Shown here: positions 8,409 to 17,374 of the stretch, in pieces | Position numbering within the stretch: position 1 is the stretch's first letter | How the letters are laid out: each line of letters begins with the position of its first letter | Source: an uncultured Clostridia bacterium | Lineage (GTDB): Bacteria > Bacillota > Clostridia > TANB77 > CAG-508 | Direction: 5' to 3' | Length of the DNA stretch: 64,000 bases | NCBI GenBank assembly: GCA_934122085.1 | Contig: CAKOVS010000007.1 | Span: 39,127 to 103,126, forward strand | Translations under genes and position numbers: made by a program | The notes under the pieces: generated by a model | Databases searched by the model: none | Told to the model about the DNA's origin: nothing | What the model saw: the letters and a program-made list of their open reading frames with translations, nothing else

Positions 8409-11400
8409 TTATTCATTATCAAATCCGTCATTATCATAAATGCTGTCATCATCATCTAAATTATCATCATCAAATAGTTCATCACTATCTTCTTCATCTT
8501 CATTATCTACCATTTCTTCTTCTTCGTATCCGTCTTCTAAATCTTCATGTATTAATACATCGTCTTCAGTTAAAGCTCTATCTTTTTCTACATCTTCATA
8601 ATCAATTCCATCTTCGATGTGTTCTTTTAATTCTAATTCTTTATTATCTTCAGAGAATAATCTTACATCTAATCCTAATGCTTGTAATTCTTTTACAAGT
8701 ACTTTAAAGCTTTCTGGAACTCCTGGTTCAGGAATATTTTCACCTTTAACAATTGCTTCATATGCTTTAACACGTCCTACAACATCATCTGATTTTATTG
8801 TTAAGATTTCTTGTAATGTGTATGCTGCACCATAAGCTTCTAGTGCCCAAACTTCCATCTCTCCAAAACGTTGTCCACCAAATTGAGCTTTACCTCCTAA
8901 AGGTTGTTGTGTTACTAATGAGTATGGTCCTGTTGAACGAGCATGTATTTTATCATCAACTAAGTGATGTAGTTTTAACATGTACATTACACCAACTGTA
9001 ATTGGACTTGCAAATGGTTCTCCAGTTCTTCCATCATATAATGTTTGTTTTCCATCTGGTGATAATCCAGCATCTTGTAATAATTCTTCAATTTCTTTAT
9101 CAGATGCACCATCAAATACTGGTGTTGATACTTTCCAGCCTAATGCTCTTGCTGCTGCTCCTAAGTGAACTTCAAGGATTTGTCCTAAGTTCATACGAGA
9201 TGGTATACCTAATGGGTTTAATAAAATGTCTATTGGTGTTCCATCTGGTAAGAATGGCATATCTTCTTTTGGTAATATTCTTGAAATAACACCTTTGTTA
9301 CCATGACGTCCAGCCATTTTATCTCCAACTGATATTTTTCTCTTTGTAGCAATATAACATCTAATTACTTGATTTACTCCAGGTCCTAATTCTTCTGAAT
9401 TGTCTCTTGTAAATATTTTTACATCAACAATTGTTCCAGCTTCACCATGTGGTACACGAAGTGATGTATCTCTTACTTCTCTAGCTTTTTCTCCAAATAT
9501 TGCACGAAGTAATCTTTCTTCTGCTGTTAAGTCTGTTTCTCCTTTTGGAGTAACTTTACCAACTAATATATCTCCAGGTCTTACTTCAGCACCTATTCTA
9601 ATAATACCATTTTCATCAAGATCTTTTAATGCGTCATCTCCAACATTTGGTATATCTCTTGTTATTTCTTCTGGACCTAATTTTGTATCACGACATTCAC
9701 AATCATATTCTTCAATATGTATTGATGTAAATATGTCTTCTTGTACTAATCTTTCATTTAAAAGAATAGCATCCTCATAGTTGTAACCTTCCCATGTTGA
9801 GAATGCTACTAACATGTTTTTACCTAATGCCATTTCTCCGTCTTTGGTTGCTGGTCCATCTGCTAAAGCATCACCTTTTTTAACTATTTCGCCTTTTCTA
9901 ACTATTGGTCTTTGGTTGATACATGTTCCACCATTTGTTCTCTTGAATTTACGTAGTTTATGTACAACTGTTTTACCATTATTATATTTCATTGTAATAC
10001 TGTCACCAGTAACTTTTTCTACAACACCATCATCTTCAGCTAATATTAATATTCCTGAATCTTTTGCTGCTCTATATTCAATACCTGTTGCTATAATTGG
10101 TGCTTCTGATGTCATTAATGGAACTGCTTGACGTTGCATGTTTGATCCCATTAAAGATCTCTTAGCATCATCATTTTCCAAAAATGGAATCATTGCTGCT
10201 GCAATTGATACTAATTGTTTTGGTGATACATCAACATATTGTACTAATTCTTTATCAACTTCTATAATTTCATTTCTATGTCTTACACGAACACGCTTAT
10301 TTATGAATTCATTGTTTTCATTCATTGGTTCAGATGCTTGTGCTATCATGTAATTATCTTCAACATCTGCACTCATATATTCAACAATATCTGTTACTCT
10401 ATGTGTTTCTGGATCTACTTTTCTATATGGTGTTTCAATAAATCCATATTCATTTATATTAGCAAATGATGATAATGCTGAAATTAATCCAATGTTTGGT
10501 CCTTCTGGAGATTCAATTGGACATAATCTACCATAATGTGTATAGTGAATATCACGAACTTCGAACCCTGCTCTTTCTCTTGACAAACCACCAGGTCCTA
10601 ATGCTGAAATTCTTCTTTTATGTGTTAATTCTGATAATGGGTTTGTTTGATCCATGAATTGTGATAATTGTGAACTTCCAAAGAATTCTCTTATTGATGA
10701 TGTTATTGGTTTTGTGTTTATTAATGATTGTGGTGTTATAACATCTAAGTCTTGAATTGTCATTCTTTCACGAACAACTCTTTCAAGTCTTGCTAAACCA
10801 ATTCTGAATTGATTTTGTAATAATTCTCCAACACATCTTATTCTACGATTTGCTAAGTGATCTATATCATCAGCTTTTCCATATCCATGATACATATTTA
10901 ATAAATAGTTTATTGATGCTATCATGTCTTCTGTTGTTATATATTTTGGAATTAGTTCTTCTTCTCTTTGTTTTAATGTTTTAACTAATTCTTCTTCTGA
11001 AGTATTTTCCATTATATTTTTTAATACTTCATAATTTACATATTCTTTTATATGTAAGCTACTTAAGTCTACATTTGGTAATACTGAATGAATATTTACT
11101 ATTCCATTACCAATTATTCTTAATTTTTTATCTCCAAACTTAATATCTACTACATTTATACCTGCATTTTGAATTGCTTCTGCTACTTCTGCTGAAATTA
11201 CTTCTCCTGCTGTAACAAAAACTTCTCCTGTTTCTTTATCCATAATGTCTTCAAATGCAACTTGATTTTTTATTCTGTTTGCGATACTTAATTTTTGGTT
11301 AAATTTATATCTTCCTACTTTTGCTAAATCATATCTTCTATTGTCAAAGAATAATCCATTAAATAAGCTTTTTGCAGCTTCTACTGTTGGTAATTCTCCA

Positions 11401-12128
11401 GGTCTTAATTTTTTGTAAATTTCGATTAATGCTTCTTCACCTGTTTTTATTGGATCTTTTTGTATTGTTGTTTCTAGTAAAGCTTCATCTCCAAATAATG
11501 CTCTTATTTGATCATCTGATACTAATCCAATTGCTCTTAATAATGTTGTAATTGGAATTTTTCTTGTTCTATCAACACGTACCCAGAATATATCATTTCC
11601 ATCTGTTTCATATTCTAACCATGCACCTCTTAATGGCATAATTGTTGATGTATATGTTTTCTTTCCTGTTTTTGTATCAAATATTTCATCATAGTAACAT
11701 CCTGGTGAACGTACTAACTGGCTAACTACAACTCTTTCTGCACCATTTATTATAAATGTTCCACTTTCTGTCATTAATGGGAAATCACCTAAATAAATTT
11801 CTTGTTCTTTGATTTCACCTGATTCACGGTTTATTAATCTTACTTTTACATGTAATCTTGTAGAATATGTTGCATCTCTTTCTTTTGCTTCTTCTTCTGT
11901 GTATTTTGTTTTTTCTTCCATGTAGTAGTCAAAAAATTCTAATACTAGATTTCCTGAATAATCTATGATTGGTGAAATGTCTTTTAATACTTCTCCTAAT
12001 CCTTCTTCAATAAACCAGTCATAAGAATCTTTTTGAACTTTAATTAAGTTTGGCATTTCTATAAAATCGCCAACTTTTGAGAAATCTTTACGGGTTGTTC
12101 TTCCGAATTTAACATCTTTGATTTCCAA
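8409..12128 (-). CDS. rpoB: RNA polymerase beta subunit
   Basis: About 1239 residues, the beta subunit of core RNA polymerase. The rifampicin-pocket stretch FFGSSQLSQFMDQTNPLSEL and HKRRISALGPGGL (about 482-515) carries the usual sensitive-type residues. I chose the TTG at 12128 as start because the GGAG site (12138-12141) sits 8-9 bases before it; a GTG at 12137 is too close to that site. The protein begins EIKDVKFGRTTRKDFS, matching the family start. The C-terminus carries an acidic tail of about 60 residues with long D/E runs (for example DEEDSDELFDDDN) beyond the conserved end. rplJ-rplL are not next to it. Confidence 0.97.
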   Translation of the reverse strand: MEIKDVKFGRTTRKDFSKVGDFIEMPNLIKVQKDSYDWFIEEGLGEVLKDISPIIDYSGNLVLEFFDYYMEEKTKYTEEEAKERDATYSTRLHVKVRLINRESGEIKEQEIYLGDFPLMTESGTFIINGAERVVVSQLVRSPGCYYDEIFDTKTGKKTYTSTIMPLRGAWLEYETDGNDIFWVRVDRTRKIPITTLLRAIGLVSDDQIRALFGDEALLETTIQKDPIKTGEEALIEIYKKLRPGELPTVEAAKSLFNGLFFDNRRYDLAKVGRYKFNQKLSIANRIKNQVAFEDIMDKETGEVFVTAGEVISAEVAEAIQNAGINVVDIKFGDKKLRIIGNGIVNIHSVLPNVDLSSLHIKEYVNYEVLKNIMENTSEEELVKTLKQREEELIPKYITTEDMIASINYLLNMYHGYGKADDIDHLANRRIRCVGELLQNQFRIGLARLERVVRERMTIQDLDVITPQSLINTKPITSSIREFFGSSQLSQFMDQTNPLSELTHKRRISALGPGGLSRERAGFEVRDIHYTHYGRLCPIESPEGPNIGLISALSSFANINEYGFIETPYRKVDPETHRVTDIVEYMSADVEDNYMIAQASEPMNENNEFINKRVRVRHRNEIIEVDKELVQYVDVSPKQLVSIAAAMIPFLENDDAKRSLMGSNMQRQAVPLMTSEAPIIATGIEYRAAKDSGILILAEDDGVVEKVTGDSITMKYNNGKTVVHKLRKFKRTNGGTCINQRPIVRKGEIVKKGDALADGPATKDGEMALGKNMLVAFSTWEGYNYEDAILLNERLVQEDIFTSIHIEEYDCECRDTKLGPEEITRDIPNVGDDALKDLDENGIIRIGAEVRPGDILVGKVTPKGETDLTAEERLLRAIFGEKAREVRDTSLRVPHGEAGTIVDVKIFTRDNSEELGPGVNQVIRCYIATKRKISVGDKMAGRHGNKGVISRILPKEDMPFLPDGTPIDILLNPLGIPSRMNLGQILEVHLGAAARALGWKVSTPVFDGASDKEIEELLQDAGLSPDGKQTLYDGRTGEPFASPITVGVMYMLKLHHLVDDKIHARSTGPYSLVTQQPLGGKAQFGGQRFGEMEVWALEAYGAAYTLQEILTIKSDDVVGRVKAYEAIVKGENIPEPGVPESFKVLVKELQALGLDVRLFSEDNKELELKEHIEDGIDYEDVEKDRALTEDDVLIHEDLEDGYEEEEMVDNEDEEDSDELFDDDNLDDDDSIYDNDGFDNE

Positions 12129-12475
12129 AAAAATCACTCCTTATAAAATATTAAGCAGCTTTTGTTTCGCTCGAAATTCTGCCAATTAAAAATAAATAAG
12201 AAATTATCGTTTTATATAATAGGAAAGTTTTGAAACTTTCCTATTTATATAAAAAATGCCATATTTAAGTAATGGCTTGGCTAGTTTTCTTACGAGAAAA
12301 TATTTAATTAGAAAAATCCCTTCTTAAAATATAGTTTTGTAAAGTTTTGATTATTGTCTGCTCTACAATTTTCTCCCTTTATTTCTACTTATATTTAATT
12401 CTTATTTTTCTAAATTTTATCATTTTGAATTAACTCTGATAATTCCTAAGAATTACCAATTTGCAAATTTATACG
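12129..12475 (-). other. Long rpoB 5' leader with hairpins
   Basis: Between the promoter (start near 12475) and the TTG start lie about 350 bases without a gene. It contains a perfect 12-bp stem (12219-12230 with 12233-12244) and a smaller GCCAT/ATGGC hairpin (around 12257-12280). No recognised riboswitch or r-protein leader could be assigned. It may be an attenuation or autoregulatory leader. Confidence 0.5.
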
Positions 12476-12481
12476 CATATT

Positions 12482-12511
12482 ATTATATCATATTACAAAA
12501 GTTGTTGTCAA
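12482..12511 (-). promoter_or_regulatory. rpoBC promoter
   Basis: On the minus strand, perfect TTGACA (12511-12506), 18-bp spacer and perfect TATAAT (12487-12482). It is the strongest sigma-A-like promoter seen in the window. Confidence 0.85.
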
Positions 12512-12577
12512 TGCTTTTAAGCTTATTTTCTAACTTTTTATTTTATTATTTTGCTTTGTTTATATTTACATAATATA

Positions 12578-12606
12578 TTGACTTTGCTTGATTTTTATAT
12601 TATAAT
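12578..12606 (+). promoter_or_regulatory. Promoter of the 12716 gene
   Basis: TTGACT (12578-12583), 17-bp spacer, TATAAT (12601-12606), divergent from the rpoBC promoter. The leader holds a start-stop unit at 12655-12660 before the gene's own ribosome binding site. Confidence 0.8.
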
Positions 12607-12654
12607 TATTTTATGCACATTGAAATGCTAATATATGAAATTGGGAGGGTTTTT

Positions 12655-12660
12655 ATGTAA
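12655..12660 (+). other. Start-stop element (ATG-TAA) with its own ribosome binding site
   Basis: GGGAGGG (12643-12649) is followed 5 bases later by ATG directly joined to TAA. This is about 55 bases upstream of the real start at 12716. A ribosome could initiate and terminate here without making a peptide, so it may tune expression, or it may be chance. Confidence 0.35.
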
Positions 12661-12715
12661 TCTTTATTTTCTACTCACCTTAAAAGTATTTTAATTTTAA
12701 ATTTGGAGGAAAAAT

Positions 12716-13864
12716 ATGTTTGACTATACTTACAACTTTGAATTAAGCAAGGAAAATCTAGCATCCTTAGAAATCGCAGTAAATCCCGATAATTATTGTT
12801 CTCCACTTCTCAAAACTAGTATTGCAGAAACTCAAAAGCAGCTAACAGAAGATTCGAACTTTAAAAATAAGTTCTATAGTCTTTGCTTCTGCTCTATTAT
12901 TTCACAAATGTGGAGTGCGAAGGCAACCAAGTTTATAGGAAAGAGTAATTTGATTTACAATTCAGCACTTAATTGCTATGAATTTGCCGTTACTCATAAA
13001 ATTATTGGTGAAACTCTTTCTATTACAAAATCCAATATGTTTGGTACATTAAGTTCCAAACGGAAATGTGTTGGATTTCTGTATATAAAAATAAGTGTTA
13101 TTGTCACTGGCAATATAGTAATTTTAAAATCCAGGCATTACAAATCTATTGCACAGCAACATCCTGTTTCATTCAAGGTTTGCCCTGATTATGAATATAG
13201 TTTAACTCCTTTTATTGTAAAAGATGGGAACATGTCTATGTGTGAGTCTTTTGAAAAAAAGCTTGCAAATGCTTTTTACAAAACACTTTCGCAAATTGCT
13301 GATTCTTTTGCAAACATCGAAATTTTTAACGGAGATGTTTTAGATTGTTTAAATTTTCAAAATCCCAACAATTCTTATTCAGCTAACGATTGCCAAGTCA
13401 TTGAAGCTGTCTACTATATGGCTTGTAAGTTTTTCCCATTGTTTGCTTCTGTTGATTCTCAACAGCAAATTGAAATGTTAAAAACTGCAAGTGAAGAAAC
13501 TCAATTCGAGGTGACAATTGCCAGAAAATATAAAGCAAATTTTCAAGTATCTGTTTTTGCAAAAAATCTATACTTTGAAATTATGAAAAAAAGATTAGAT
13601 GGTATTGCAATTTTTAGCAAAATTTCGAAGACTCTGACTATGCAAAAATGGAATACTTCTCCTTCTTGTCTTCTGTATACAGAGAAAGATTTTGAAGAAT
13701 TCGATTATTCTAATTGCAATCCTGAAGAACTTATTTGGGTAAGATATGATAGTTCTAATTATAATGTCCAGGAACTCTATTCCAAACTAGTTCCCACAAT
13801 TAGTGTAGTAAATGCTTTAAAAATCAACTGCTTTATTGATGAAATCAATTTAGCTGATTCCTAA
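12716..13864 (+). CDS. Unknown 382-residue protein, stand-alone cassette
   Basis: I do not recognise this protein. It has a GGAGGA site (12705-12710), its own promoter and a strong terminator, and is the only plus-strand gene between rpoB and glmS. It appears soluble, with no membrane segment, several cysteines and a hydrophobic beta-rich middle (LYIKISVIVTGNIVIL at about 123-138). Composition differs from the flanking genes: more C-ending codons and less extreme AT bias. It looks like an independently acquired single gene, similar in layout to those at 4195 and 60564. No function is proposed. Confidence 0.75.
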   Translation: MFDYTYNFELSKENLASLEIAVNPDNYCSPLLKTSIAETQKQLTEDSNFKNKFYSLCFCSIISQMWSAKATKFIGKSNLIYNSALNCYEFAVTHKIIGETLSITKSNMFGTLSSKRKCVGFLYIKISVIVTGNIVILKSRHYKSIAQQHPVSFKVCPDYEYSLTPFIVKDGNMSMCESFEKKLANAFYKTLSQIADSFANIEIFNGDVLDCLNFQNPNNSYSANDCQVIEAVYYMACKFFPLFASVDSQQQIEMLKTASEETQFEVTIARKYKANFQVSVFAKNLYFEIMKKRLDGIAIFSKISKTLTMQKWNTSPSCLLYTEKDFEEFDYSNCNPEELIWVRYDSSNYNVQELYSKLVPTISVVNALKINCFIDEINLADS

Positions 13865-13879
13865 ATTTCATAAAGCAAT

Positions 13880-13919
13880 ATGCAGGTGATTAATACCACC
13901 TGCATTTCTTTTTTTTTTC
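13880..13919 (+). terminator. Strong terminator of the 12716 gene
   Basis: ATGCAGGTG (13880-13888) pairs with CACCTGCAT (13897-13905), followed by a long T run interrupted by a single C. Confidence 0.93.
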
Positions 13920-13926
13920 AAAGTAC

Positions 13927-13958
13927 TTGCACAAATATTTAATATATTATAATATAAT
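13927..13958 (+). promoter_or_regulatory. Probable glmS promoter
   Basis: TTGCAC (13927-13932) with two overlapping TATAAT boxes (13948-13953 and 13953-13958). Spacings are 15 or 20 bp, so the exact -35 is uncertain. The position just upstream of the ribozyme supports it. Confidence 0.5.
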
Positions 13959-14006
13959 ACAGAAATTGAAATATAAAAAATCTATAATGAAAGGAGTTAT
14001 TTATTA

Positions 14007-14128
14007 AGCGCCAGAACACTATTGTGTTGACGAGGTCTAGAGTTTATCGAATTTTCGGCGGATGCTCTAGTGGCTTAACTTAAGCCAGAGTATTATAACA
14101 AAAAACAATGTAATGTTGTAACAGAAAT
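14007..14128 (+). ncRNA. glmS ribozyme-riboswitch
   Basis: The segment begins A|GCGCCAGAACA (expected cleavage between 14007 and 14008), then GTTGACGAGG, GTTTATCGAA and TTCGGCGGATGC. These are the conserved core of the glucosamine-6-phosphate-activated self-cleaving ribozyme. The P3 arms TCTAGAG/CTCTAG pair. It ends near the GTAACAG element. It lies about 85 bases before glmS and makes the mRNA degradable when GlcN6P is abundant. A weak extra hairpin with a T run (14148-14170) follows it. The 3' boundary is approximate. Confidence 0.96.
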
Positions 14129-14213
14129 TAATACATAAGTATATTTCAATTCCGCATATAGGGAATTTTTGCGTTCAAAAACCCTATTAAACTATTTTAA
14201 GGAGGATTCACAA

Positions 14214-16055
14214 ATGTGTGGAATTATTGGATATATAGGACATCAAAAAGCTAGTCCTATCTTAATTAATGGTCTTTTAAGACTTGAATACAGAGGTTAT
14301 GACTCTGCTGGAATATCAACTATAGAGAAAAATGGTCTTTCTGTTATGAAAGATAAAGGAAGAGTTAAAAATTTATATAATTTAAATGGAATTGATTCTC
14401 TTGAAGGAACAATTGGAATTGCTCATACAAGATGGGCAACACACGGAAAGCCTTCAAAAGAAAATGCACATCCTCATTTAGATAATAGTAACAGTTTTGC
14501 TGTTGTTCATAATGGGATTATTGAAAATTATAATGATTTAAAAAAATTATTATTAGATAATGGTTATACATTTCATTCTCAAACAGACACAGAAATTATA
14601 CCAAATCTTATACATTATTATTATTCAAAAGATAAGAAAAATGATGATAAAAAAGTTTTACGTGCTGTTCAAAAAGCTTGTAAATCATTAAAAGGAAGTT
14701 ATGCACTTCAAATCATATCTAAATATATGCCAGATAATATGATTGTTATTAGAAAAGACAGTCCTCTTGTTATAGGAAAAGGTGATGGAGAAAATTATAT
14801 CTCTTCTGATATTCCTGCAATTCTATCATTTACAAAAGATTTTTATCTTTTAAATGATAATGAATTCGCTCTTCTTTCAAGAAACAATGTAGAATTTTAT
14901 GATATTGATTTAAATAAAATAGATAAAAAATTAACAAGCATAGAATGGAATGCTAGTGCTGCAGATAAAAATGGTTTTGATGATTATATGTTAAAAGAAA
15001 TATTTGAACAACCAACAGCAATAAGAGAAACTATTGGTTCACGTTTACCAGAAAATGAGCCTTGTAATTTTGATGATTTAAAATTTACCAAAGAATTTTT
15101 ATCAAAAATAAATAAAATATATATAGTAGCTTGTGGAACTGCAATGCATGCTGGACTTTCTGGAAAAATTGCAATTGAAAACTTATGCAATATCCCAGTT
15201 ACTGTTGATATAGCTTCAGAATTTAGATATAGAAATCCAATTATTGATAAAAATACTTTATGTATTTATATCTCTCAATCTGGTGAAACTGCTGATACTA
15301 TTGCTGCATTAAAACTTGCAAAATCAAAAGGAGCTACAACACTTGCTATATCAAATGTTATTGGAAGTTCTATTACAAGAGAAGCTGATTACTCTATTTA
15401 TACACATGCTGGACCAGAAATTGCTGTTGCTTCAACAAAAGCTTATACTTCTCAAGTTATGTTACTTATAATTTTAGCAATTTATTTTGCAGAAATATTA
15501 GGAACTACTACATCTTCAGAATTAACAAAATTAAAAAAAGATATCTTTACTCTTCCAGATAAAATTGAAGAAGCATTAAGATCTTCTGAAGAAATTAAAA
15601 ATTATGCAAAAAATATTTATCAAGAAAAAGATGTTTTCTTCTTAGGTAGAGGTGTTGATTATAACACTGCTCTTGAGGCTTCTTTAAAGTTAAAAGAAAT
15701 TTCTTATATACATTCAGAAGCATATCCTGCTGGTGAATTAAAACATGGACCTATTGCATTAATTGAAAATGGAATATCTGTTATAAGTATTATTACAAAT
15801 AAGAATTTAGTTGAAAAAACTATTAGTAATATTCAAGAAGTTATTACTCGTGGTGCAAAAACATTAGTCATTACAAATCAAGAATTACCAAGTAATAATA
15901 TAGACAAAATTGTTAAAATTCCTGATACAAATATTTTACTTTCACCTATTGTTGCAATTGTTCCATTACAATTACTTTCTTATTATATTTCTAAAGAAAA
16001 AGGATTAGATGTTGATAAGCCAAGGAACCTTGCAAAATCAGTAACTGTTGAATAA
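14214..16055 (+). CDS. glmS: Glutamine-fructose-6-phosphate aminotransferase
   Basis: Makes glucosamine-6-phosphate from fructose-6-phosphate and glutamine, the first step to UDP-GlcNAc and peptidoglycan. The start is ATG 14214, giving MCGIIGYIG, because Cys2 must become the N-terminal nucleophile of the glutaminase domain; AAGGAGG lies just upstream. An upstream in-frame extension exists but would bury this cysteine. The N-terminal class II amidotransferase domain (about 1-240) is followed by two SIS isomerase domains (ISQSGETADT at about 360). The conserved C-terminus LAKSVTVE is intact. 613 residues, normal length. It is controlled by the ribozyme upstream. Confidence 0.99.
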   Translation: MCGIIGYIGHQKASPILINGLLRLEYRGYDSAGISTIEKNGLSVMKDKGRVKNLYNLNGIDSLEGTIGIAHTRWATHGKPSKENAHPHLDNSNSFAVVHNGIIENYNDLKKLLLDNGYTFHSQTDTEIIPNLIHYYYSKDKKNDDKKVLRAVQKACKSLKGSYALQIISKYMPDNMIVIRKDSPLVIGKGDGENYISSDIPAILSFTKDFYLLNDNEFALLSRNNVEFYDIDLNKIDKKLTSIEWNASAADKNGFDDYMLKEIFEQPTAIRETIGSRLPENEPCNFDDLKFTKEFLSKINKIYIVACGTAMHAGLSGKIAIENLCNIPVTVDIASEFRYRNPIIDKNTLCIYISQSGETADTIAALKLAKSKGATTLAISNVIGSSITREADYSIYTHAGPEIAVASTKAYTSQVMLLIILAIYFAEILGTTTSSELTKLKKDIFTLPDKIEEALRSSEEIKNYAKNIYQEKDVFFLGRGVDYNTALEASLKLKEISYIHSEAYPAGELKHGPIALIENGISVISIITNKNLVEKTISNIQEVITRGAKTLVITNQELPSNNIDKIVKIPDTNILLSPIVAIVPLQLLSYYISKEKGLDVDKPRNLAKSVTVE

Positions 16056-16073
16056 TTAATGACTTTTTATTAC

Positions 16074-16117
16074 AAAAAATGAACTATTAAGCAAATTACT
16101 TAATAGTTCATTTTTTT
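16074..16117. terminator. Bidirectional terminator between glmS and the M23 gene
   Basis: An 18-bp perfect stem (16074-16091 with 16099-16116) with A/T runs at both ends, lying between convergent genes. It slightly overlaps the M23 stop codon. Confidence 0.93.
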
Positions 16118-17093
16118 AATTATATAAATATTTTTGTGGATTAATTGCAACTCCATTTAACCTTATTTCTAAGTGTAAGTGTGGTCCTGTTGTATTTCCT
16201 GTCATTCCAACTTCTGCAATTATATCTCCTGATGATATTTTTTGACCAACTTTGGCATACAACTTATTACAATGTGCATACCATGTTTCTACACCATTTC
16301 CATGATCTATTTTTATAAGATTTCCATAAGATCCATTATATTGTGCAAAAACAACTGTACCATCTGCAACAGCTTTTATTTTCGTCCCAAATGCACATGC
16401 TATATCTGTTCCTGTATGAGCACCTGATCTTATTCTACTTACATTTCCAAATCTTGAACTTACATATCCATTAACAGGAAGTGAAGCTAATAATACCCCA
16501 TTTATTGATGGTAATTTCGTTTTTTCATCTTCTTCTATTAATATATCTACTTTTTGTTCCACTTCTTGTTTTGCAACTTCTACTGATTGTATTCCTATTT
16601 CATTAATATTTTCTGTATAATTTGTTGTTACTGCTAAATCTAATTGAATTGTGTCATCTTTATGCTCTTCTTTTATTTGTTCAACAGCTTCTTCAGCTTC
16701 TTCTATATTATCAACATAAGTTATTGTTTCATCATTCAAAATTACAGCATAATATTTATACATTACTTTTGCATCATCTTTTAATGCTAACATTATTTCA
16801 TCTTCATTTGTTGTTAAACTTTTTTCTACTAATTTTAATTCATATTTTGGCATATTATCTAATGTAACAAAATCTATATTTTCTCCATCCATATCAATTA
16901 TTTCTGATTGAATTCTATTTTGTAATTCTGTTGCATTACTTACATATCCTATTTGTTCTCCACACAAACTTACTACATATGTTGGCTTATACTTAAATAA
17001 AATAATCGCTATTATTAAGCCTAATCCTAACGCCATTATTGTAAAAAACTTACAGCTTTCTTTCGTATAGTATTTTAGCTTTTTCTTAAAAAT
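16116..17093 (-). CDS. Membrane-anchored M23 metallopeptidase, probable AUU start
   Basis: A cell-wall endopeptidase of the LytM/M23 family. The C-terminal domain carries the zinc motifs HTGTDIA and HLHLEIR. A G5/LysM-like middle region (YVDNIEEAEEAVEQIKE) precedes it, and one N-terminal membrane helix (GLGLIIAIILF) anchors it. The first ATG (17036) has no ribosome binding site and would remove the cytoplasmic side of the helix. An in-frame stop at 17099 is followed by ATT-ATT (17096, 17093), with AAAGGAGAGG just upstream, and then a basic stretch (FKKKLKYYTKESCKFF). I therefore place the start at ATT 17093 (17096 is possible). Likely secreted-face peptidoglycan remodelling. Confidence 0.85.
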   Translation of the reverse strand: MFKKKLKYYTKESCKFFTIMALGLGLIIAIILFKYKPTYVVSLCGEQIGYVSNATELQNRIQSEIIDMDGENIDFVTLDNMPKYELKLVEKSLTTNEDEIMLALKDDAKVMYKYYAVILNDETITYVDNIEEAEEAVEQIKEEHKDDTIQLDLAVTTNYTENINEIGIQSVEVAKQEVEQKVDILIEEDEKTKLPSINGVLLASLPVNGYVSSRFGNVSRIRSGAHTGTDIACAFGTKIKAVADGTVVFAQYNGSYGNLIKIDHGNGVETWYAHCNKLYAKVGQKISSGDIIAEVGMTGNTTGPHLHLEIRLNGVAINPQKYLYN

Positions 17094-17153
17094 AATTTAT
17101 CCTCTCCTTTTTATTGCTTATCTTATAAGCTGAATTTTTAGCGACCAAAGTCT

Positions 17154-17182
17154 ATTATACCATAATTTTACTCATTTTGCAA
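17154..17182 (-). promoter_or_regulatory. Promoter of the M23 gene
   Basis: On the minus strand, TTGCAA (17182-17177), 17-bp spacer, TATAAT (17159-17154), about 50 bases upstream of the AAAGGAGAGG site. Confidence 0.75.
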
Positions 17183-17374
17183 ATTTTTAATTTTCATTTT
17201 TTGTTTCTTAAATATTTTCAGTTCTTTAATCCATTGAAAAATTGCTCTTTATTATATATATTACTCATTTTTCCTGCATTTTATTCGTTTTTTCTCTATT
17301 TTCCTCGTTTTTTTGTATTGAAAAATTAAATGTACTATGATAATATATTAATATATTTTAATTTGGAGGTTATT

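Noticed and set aside
8351..8707. Plus-strand open frames opposite rpoB/rpoC, ftsZ, the A2M gene and others
   Set aside because: They are low-complexity (Leu/Ile/Tyr-rich) shadows of the real minus-strand genes and lack ribosome binding sites.
14169..14213. N-terminal extension of GlmS
   Set aside because: It would bury the catalytic Cys2 and the ribosome binding site lies just before the ATG at 14214.
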